Shown here: positions 58,201-64,000 of the stretch, one piece after another | How positions within the stretch are numbered: the stretch's first letter is position 1 | Layout: every line of letters begins with the position of its first letter | Assembly: GCF_048569485.1 (NCBI RefSeq) | Contig: NC_134353.1 | Location: 68,003,230 to 68,067,229, forward strand | DNA length: 64,000 bases | Direction of reading: 5' to 3' | From: Anomaloglossus baeobatrachus | Taxonomy: Eukaryota; Chordata; Amphibia; Anura; Aromobatidae | The notes under the pieces: generated by a model | The model's database searches: none | The model's input: only the letters and a program-made list of their open reading frames with translations | Told to the model about the DNA's origin: nothing | Translations under genes and position numbers: made by a program

Positions 58201-59433
58201 TGTGGCGCCCTGGACAAGCCAGGGGCCACAGGTAACTACACCACCACACCCTACACCCCGGTTAGGCACATCTAAGCCAGACACAAAACCCTTGTTGCCT
58301 TCCCCAGGGGCTGATGTCCACACCAGGGGGTGGAGCCAGGCGGTTGGTCTCCACCCACCGAGGAGTTCACAGTCCTGGAGGAGGGAAAAGGAGCAGTTGA
58401 GTTTTGACAGTGAAAGTGGAAGGAAGGAAAGTGAGCAGTAGTGAAGTGGCAAGAGAGCAGACAGAAGGGAGTCCGGGTGTGTGGCCCGGACGGAGCAGCA
58501 AGGTTGGCAGACGGTGGTGACCGTCTGCAGGAGTGGCCTATCGGAGTTTGCCGTACAGACCGTGGACGGGCGGTGGCCCAGCGGTACCGGACCGGTACAC
58601 GAGGAGAAGCCAGCACCATTGGCAGGGGCCTTTCGGATCCCGGCAAGGCTAGGAGTCGCCGTGAATTTGCCAAATCCGTTAGTGAAGGGGACCTCCTGGG
58701 TTTCCAAACAGTCAAGTCCCGACAGGAGGCAACAGTCCAACCGTGAAGGGGAGACACCGCCACCGCCAAGGGCAACCGTCTCCCAGGGCCAGCGCCTGCG
58801 GGCAAAAGGGGCTCCTCCGGCCCATATCCAAGTCGGGGAGCGGGTTACTGGTGGGAACCCATCGCTACCAACATTGAACTTAGGTGCAGGGAGAGACAGT
58901 CATCACTAACCTACGGGGAAGAAACAACCGCAGCCGTCTGGGGGACCCGTCCATCCAGCCGAGTGTTTTACCGAGAACTGTGTCATCGTCTCAGACTGAG
59001 TGAGTACCCTCCCCCGTGCCGTACGGCACAGCGCTGCCCCTGCGACCCTGCACCTCACCAGGCCCCGCAACCCGCCTGCCATCATCCATCCCTACCCCAT
59101 CACCGGGCCCCGGGACAGCCAACCCCCTACCCACGGAGGGGAGAAATAACAACTCAGCTGCTCCCTGTCACCGCTCCCGGGATCCCCGTTCAGAGCAGCG
59201 GTGGTGTCACCAAAATCACCACAACCGTGGGTGGCGTCACGGACAATATCCATAATCAAAACCCCCACAACCAATCATCCCCCTTTTCACTCACGGGCGA
59301 GGAGCGCCGCTCGAGTCCCCGGGATCAGGTCCACCGCTCGAGCCACCACCGAGCAGCAGCAGCGGCTGCAGCAGCTGCGGCAGCCGGACCCGAGCAGTGG
59401 GAGAGCGCAGCGTCCCCTCCTCCGCCCGCGACA
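58201..59433 (-). mobile_element. Solo-LTR-like element, opposite strand (fossil)
   Basis: Read on the minus strand it starts TGTCGCGGGCGGAGG and ends CCAGGGCGCCACA. TAAG lies at 58197-58200 and again at 59434-59437, so it abuts the element before it and shares its flanking tetramer. Includes the minus-strand GTGACGCCACCCACGG block. Confidence 0.6.
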
Positions 59434-59488
59434 TAAGCACCTGTACATACACACATACATCTGACCATCGTCTGGAGGGGAGCCCAGG

Positions 59489-60550
59489 CAGCGGTGGGAT
59501 TCAGCCAGTTCTGTCTGGTTCGGGCGAACCTGTTGTTAAAATAGCAGCCGGTTCCCCGAACCGGCAAGAAATGGCTCCAGCGATCTGGTTCTTTAAGACA
59601 CTAACACACATGAATCTCTGCACCTCCATACGTGCCGTACTTCAGGGATCAGTGGAGCCTGTCTGCCCCCTTCGCCGGCGTGCATCGACGCGCTGACGCT
59701 GCAGAGGTCACGGTAGTGTGGTGAGGAGGACAGAAGACAGAGGAGAGGCCGCCGGTGCTTGGAGCAGGTAAGCGCTCAGTGAGCCGAAGATGCAGGGAGA
59801 CAAGAATCTGCAGAGGAGAGGAGCCGCATAAGATGGGAACTATATGGGAATAGGAGCCATATGGGATGAGATTTGCAGGGTAGAGGAGGCCGCATAAGAT
59901 GGAAACTATATGGCAAAAGGAGCCATATGGGATAGGATCTGCAGGGGAGAGGAGGCCGCATAAGATGGGAATTATATTGGAAAAGGAACCATATGGGACA
60001 GGATCTGCAGGTGAGAGGAGGCCACATAAGATGGGAACTATATGGGAAAAGGAGCCATATGGGACAAGATTTGCAGGGGAAAGGAGGCCGCATAAGATGG
60101 GAACTATATGGGAAAAGGAGTCGCATGGGATGGGATCTGCACTGGAAAAGCAGCCATATGGGATGGGATCTGTAGGGGGAAAGCAGCCACATGGGATAGG
60201 ATCTGTAGGGGGAAAGCAGCCACATGGGATGGGATCTGTATGGGGAAGGTCGTCCGTTCCAATTTTAGCAGGGCTCCTTTAGTAATAATTTTTAAAACTT
60301 GTAGAAAAACCGTTTAATACAATATGACTGACAGTGACTGGATCACCTGGTGCTGGACAGGAGAGTGACTGTAGAGGAGGGGAAGAAGGGGAAAGGGATT
60401 TTACTTGAAATTACTTGTATTTTTTGGTTGAGGAAAGTGCGTGAAAATGGGTGTGGCTAACAAAATGGGTGTGGTTACATAATGGGTGTGGGTTTCAAAT
60501 GGGCAGGGTTTACAGAGAACCTGTTGTTAAAAATGTGAATCCCACCCCTG
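59489..60550. mobile_element. Non-autonomous hAT element
   Basis: Ends CAGCGGTGGGATTCA and TGAATCCCACCCCTG are inverted repeats. Flanks AGCCCAGG (59481-59488) and GGCCCAGG (60551-60558) match at 7 of 8 bases, an 8-bp hAT duplication. GAACCTGTTGTTAAAA lies inside each end. No transposase; the interior is mostly a minisatellite. Confidence 0.82.
59822..60250 (+). repeat. 66-bp minisatellite inside hAT element
   Basis: About five 66-bp units (GCCGCATAAGATGGGAACTA, then AGGAGCCATATGGGA), with shorter units at the 3' end. 66 is a multiple of three, so frames stay open across it without meaning. Confidence 0.9.
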
Positions 60551-60558
60551 GGCCCAGG

Positions 60559-61870
60559 TCCAAATTTCACACCAAGGCCCATTGCACTCTAGTTGCACCA
60601 CTGTCTCCAGGGGTCAGGGGGGTTAATTCTTTTCTTGCCCCTGCACCCAGGCGAATCCTTCGTAGTCCTGGGCATGCTCCAGCTCTCCGTCGGGTCACCC
60701 ATCGCCCCTTACTGGCCATGAGGGGTGGGGGTCACCTGTGGGGGCGGAGCTAGTGCAGGTACTCATTCTGGCCGTGCTTTGCGCTCTTGTGGCATTGCTG
60801 GGAGGCGAGGCGCCATTGCTCCCATTGAGTATGTGGTGCAGGGGTCCCGAGATACCAGGTCCCCTAGCGTCAGCTGTTGCCAGGGGATATGGGACGCCAT
60901 ATCTTCTGGTTTAGCTAGGTGGTGGGAGGTTCCTTCCAGTTAATCTTCCTCTCCCCCTCCTTTGCCACTCTGGGTTGAAGGTGGAGACTGGGCGTTACCT
61001 CAGCAGTGTCAGCTGACCCAGGAGGGGGATATATAAACCCGCCATCTCCTTGGTCAGTGCTGATTATTTTCAGTTGTGCCTGGCTAGGAAGGTGAGTAGT
61101 TGTGTTGCTGCTGGGTTGCTCTCTGGTATTTTGGCTTTGTCCCTAGCCTCCCCTAGTATCTGATAGTGATTACTACTTTACTGCTGGTATTGGTGCATTT
61201 GATCTGACTGTGTGCCCAGCCCCCAGCCACCCCACTATCATCACCTTGGAAGGGCACTGCCAAAGTCCCCCCTTCAAGGACTGCAAGGCGGGTGAAAAGT
61301 ACCCCACGGCCTTTAAGGGTGACGACTAACGTAAAGTGTATCTGGCATACTGCGTTTGCTGGCCTGCAGTCCGAGCATCCCATCCCTACCTTGGCATTAC
61401 AATAAAACAGTGATTTTATCAAAACTACAGCAAGCAACCCAGTAGGAGACACATTGCTGGAATCCGTTTTGTTGACTCTACATTATGCTGCTCTCGGATT
61501 CGGTGACAGATTATTTTTCCTTACTGTAAACGTCCTGAACTGTTGAGTCTCCTGGCATCACCTATACCTGTGTACCGGGCTCAGACCTGCGTTCTTGATA
61601 AATCTGCCCTCCTGGTTCTGGGACTTCCTTCGTGTTATGGATTACTTGTCTCTTGTTGTCTGATGTAACCAGTTTTACCAATTCCTAATTGTACCACGTG
61701 CCTGTGCTGACACCCTGGGACCGTATGTTCATTGTGACCTGAGGGTTTGTGGATCCATCTTACCAGGTGAGTGACAATATCTTGGACGAAGCTTTCTCAA
61801 TTCATGGGTAAAATCTGTATTCAGTGAAGACAGATCTTTCCATTACAGAGATGGTAGATAACAATTAGTG
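60559..61870 (+). other. Intergenic; possible LTR-like promoter stretch
   Basis: No gene. GGGATATATAAACCCGCC near 61026 has a TATA-box look and lies in a G/C-rich stretch like frog LTRs, but no ends or duplication were found. Confidence 0.3.
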
Positions 61871-61875
61871 CTTTT

Positions 61876-63080
61876 AACCCCTTCACCCCCTTTTCCCCCA
61901 GCAATTTTTCAGTTTTGTTTTTTCCTCGAGCCATAATTTTTTTTTCTAACAATATAGCCATAAGGGTTTTTTTTTCTTTTACGGGACGAGTTGTACTCTT
62001 AAATGACACCATTCATTCTGCCTCATATTACACAGGGAAACATTGAAAAAAAATTCCAAGTGTGGTGAATTTTTTTTTTTTTTTCTTTCTTTCAGGGAAG
62101 AGTTTGTAGATACCATATGTGTAGCACGGTGTATTTTTTTTTTTTTGTAGTCGTGAAAAAAATTCTAACTTGTTTCACTTTTTATCACAATTTTCCGTGA
62201 CCCGTAGCGTTTTCATTTTTCAGCATCTGGGCCTCAGTGATGGCTTATTTTATGCATCTTGAAATGAGGGCTTTAAAGGGAACCTGTCACCACTTTTTTG
62301 GCCTATAAGCTGCGGCCACCACCACTGAGCTCTTATATACAGTATTCTAACATGCTGTATATAAGAGCCCAAGCCACTGTGACAACATAAAAAACACTTT
62401 ATAATACTTACCTAACGGTCGCGCGGTGGGCCATATGGGCGTCTCCGTTGTCCGATGCGGGCGCCTTCTCTTTCGGCCATCTTCATCCTCTTGCTGAAGC
62501 CTGGGGGCATGACGCGGCTACGTCATACACACTCGCCGGTCCTGCGCAGGCGCACTACAATACTTTGATCTGCCCTGCTCAGGACCTGAATGCCGGCGAG
62601 TGTGGATGACGTCAGACGCGTCATGCACCGTGGCTAGAGAAGATGGAGGACGAAGATGGCCAAAAGAGGCGGCACCGGAGACACCCATAAGGCCCACCGC
62701 GCGACCGTTAGGTAAGTATTATAAAGTGTTTTTTATGTTATACCCCCGGCCTGGGCTCTTATATACAGCATGTTAGAATATTGTATATAAGAGCCCGGTG
62801 GTGGTGGCCGCAGCTTATAGGCCAAAAAAGTGGTGACAGGTTCCCTTTAATTATACTATTTATGGGTAGATGCGATGTTTGATCGTCTCTTATTGCATTT
62901 TATTGTAATGTTGCGACCACAAAAACGTAATTCTGGTGGTTTGATTTTTATTTTTTTTTTCTACTTTGAGCATTTCTGAATGTTTTTTTTTTCTTCCATG
63001 TTTTTAAAAACTTATTTTTACACCGTTTATTGTTTTACTAGTCCCCTGTGGGACCCATCAGCACCCCGCAATCATGTCAC
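61876..63080. mobile_element. TTAACCCCTTCA-type dispersed repeat
   Basis: Starts TTAACCCCTTCACCCCC, followed by T-rich sequence with GAGCCATAATTTTTTT, as at 51210. The foldback at 62272-62850 is inserted in it. The right end is not clear. Confidence 0.5.
62272..62850. mobile_element. Near-perfect 579-bp foldback MITE
   Basis: Almost the whole element is one palindrome: TTTAAAGGGAACCTGTCACC at the left and GGTGACAGGTTCCCTTTAA at the right, with arms pairing to a centre near 62560. Arms include CCTAACGGTCGCGCGGTGGG and its complement. The cleanest copy of the AAAGGGAACCTGTCA family here. Confidence 0.9.
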
Positions 63081-63251
63081 GGAACCACCTATGGTGCATG
63101 TTAGATCATGTCAGAGATTGACAGAAGGATTTAACTGGTTAACATGCACGGGTGGCTCTCTGATCCACTCACGCCTGTTAGCTGCATGTCTGTTGATCAG
63201 ATTAGGTGACGTGTGGGGAAACTTGCGTGCTCACTGTGAGAGTCTGCATTA

Positions 63252-63729
63252 GGCCGGGGCACTAGTGCGATCCTCGCATGACACTCTGCTCCCGCTGGCA
63301 GTACAGCAGAGCCGAGTGTCATGCAAGTGTCCTTGCGACTGAGGTCCGACTGTGCGAGCGGACCTCAGCTGCGTGGCGGAGGGGCTAACTGGTGCTGCGA
63401 AGGGGGGGGTGGGCCGGCACGGAAGAGGGGAGGGAGGGATTTATCTCCCTTTCTCTTCCGTTGTCGGCTATTGCCATTCTCGCCCTGCACTCGCGGTACA
63501 CCGGTGTACTGCGAGTGCAGTGCGATTTTTCTCTCGCCCCCTACACTTGAATGGGTGCGAGAGAGACAATGATCGCATTACAATCATAGCATGCTATGAT
63601 TGTTTCCTCAATCCGATTAGGGCTGAGAAACTAATCGCTCATGTGCGGTGACACACAGGCTAATATTGGTCCGAGGGGAATGCGATGTTTTATCGCACTC
63701 CACTCGCACCGATTTTCTCGCCGTGTGGC
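63252..63729. mobile_element. MITE, TTA target duplication
   Basis: Begins GGCCGGGGCACTAGTGCGA, ends TCTCGCCGTGTGGC, flanked by TTA at 63249-63251 and 63730-63732. Contains paired GCGAGTG/CACTCGC boxes. Ends are only partly complementary. Confidence 0.6.
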
Positions 63730-63739
63730 TTAGGCCTTA

Positions 63740-63938
63740 GGCTGGACTCACACGAGCGTATAACTCGCATGAGTATCGGAACGCATCACCCGGCGTGGTT
63801 GGCTTCTCTGCTGACAGGAGTGCGTCAGCTGCATGTATTTCTATGCGGCTGACATGCTCCTGTTCAGAGAGTGTGCGGCCGGCACCGAGTGATGCGTTTC
63901 GATACTCATGCAAGTTATACGCTCGTGTGAGGGCACAC
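63740..63938. mobile_element. Short MITE, TTA target duplication
   Basis: CTCACACGAGCGTATAACT at the left and AGTTATACGCTCGTGTGAG at the right are perfect inverted repeats, with TTA on both sides (63737-63739, 63939-63941). 199 bp. It lies seven bases after the previous MITE's TTA. Confidence 0.85.
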
Positions 63939-64000
63939 TTAAAGGGACACACACCACCCATGAAGTACTGGTAAATGATAGGTCATGAAGGGGTTAAAAT

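Noticed and set aside
59776-60317. Frames of up to 149 codons with repeated motifs
   Set aside because: Product of the 66-bp minisatellite inside a hAT element; no independent evidence of coding.

Overview
This looks like nuclear DNA of a frog or toad (anuran amphibian). It holds long introns packed with DNA-transposon foldbacks, Tc1 and hAT relics, L1, hammerhead-bearing retroelements, solo-LTR-like pieces and two large DIRS-type (tyrosine recombinase) retroelements. The exact species cannot be read from the sequence. There are no bacterial genes, rRNAs or tRNAs.

The only host gene recognised is the 3' end of RGS12 on the + strand. Three exons join in a consistent phase: about 555-711, which ends just before the GoLoco motif; 7269-7868, which carries GoLoco; and 32087-32430, which ends in the C-terminal PDZ ligand ATFV. 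A poly(A) signal candidate lies at 32811. A partial, decayed duplicate of the last exon sits about 1.1 kb upstream, at 31130-31290.

0.7-7.3 kb: this RGS12 intron is mostly DIRS element 1 (928-7013). 7.9-32.1 kb: the next intron holds a DIRS end-junction remnant, a 221-bp tandem triplet, a 22-bp minisatellite with a (CA)n tract, a Tc1 relic between (TA)n tracts, several TTA-flanked MITEs, a 31-bp tandem array, DIRS element 2 (20862-26983), interleaved inverted repeats, a 74-bp piggyBac-like MITE and a hAT-like MITE inside a hammerhead-type inverted element. 32.8-64 kb: this is intergenic as far as can be seen. It holds foldback MITEs, solo-LTR-like elements, a second Tc1 relic, LINE and Gypsy-type fossils, an L1 3' end, minisatellites and further hammerhead elements.

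The most notable structure is a set of hammerhead self-cleaving ribozyme motifs. One is a 324-bp tandem unit (44692-45215) with two hammerhead copies. It is bounded by a 7-bp target-site duplication and inserted into a Tc1 transposase gene, as expected of a retrozyme or Penelope-like pLTR. Four other loci carry hammerhead motifs in inverted pairs, one of them (35539-36963) bounded by a 16-bp duplication. The two DIRS elements have distinct termini, sit in the same sense as RGS12 and look young, because their terminal repeats are almost identical.
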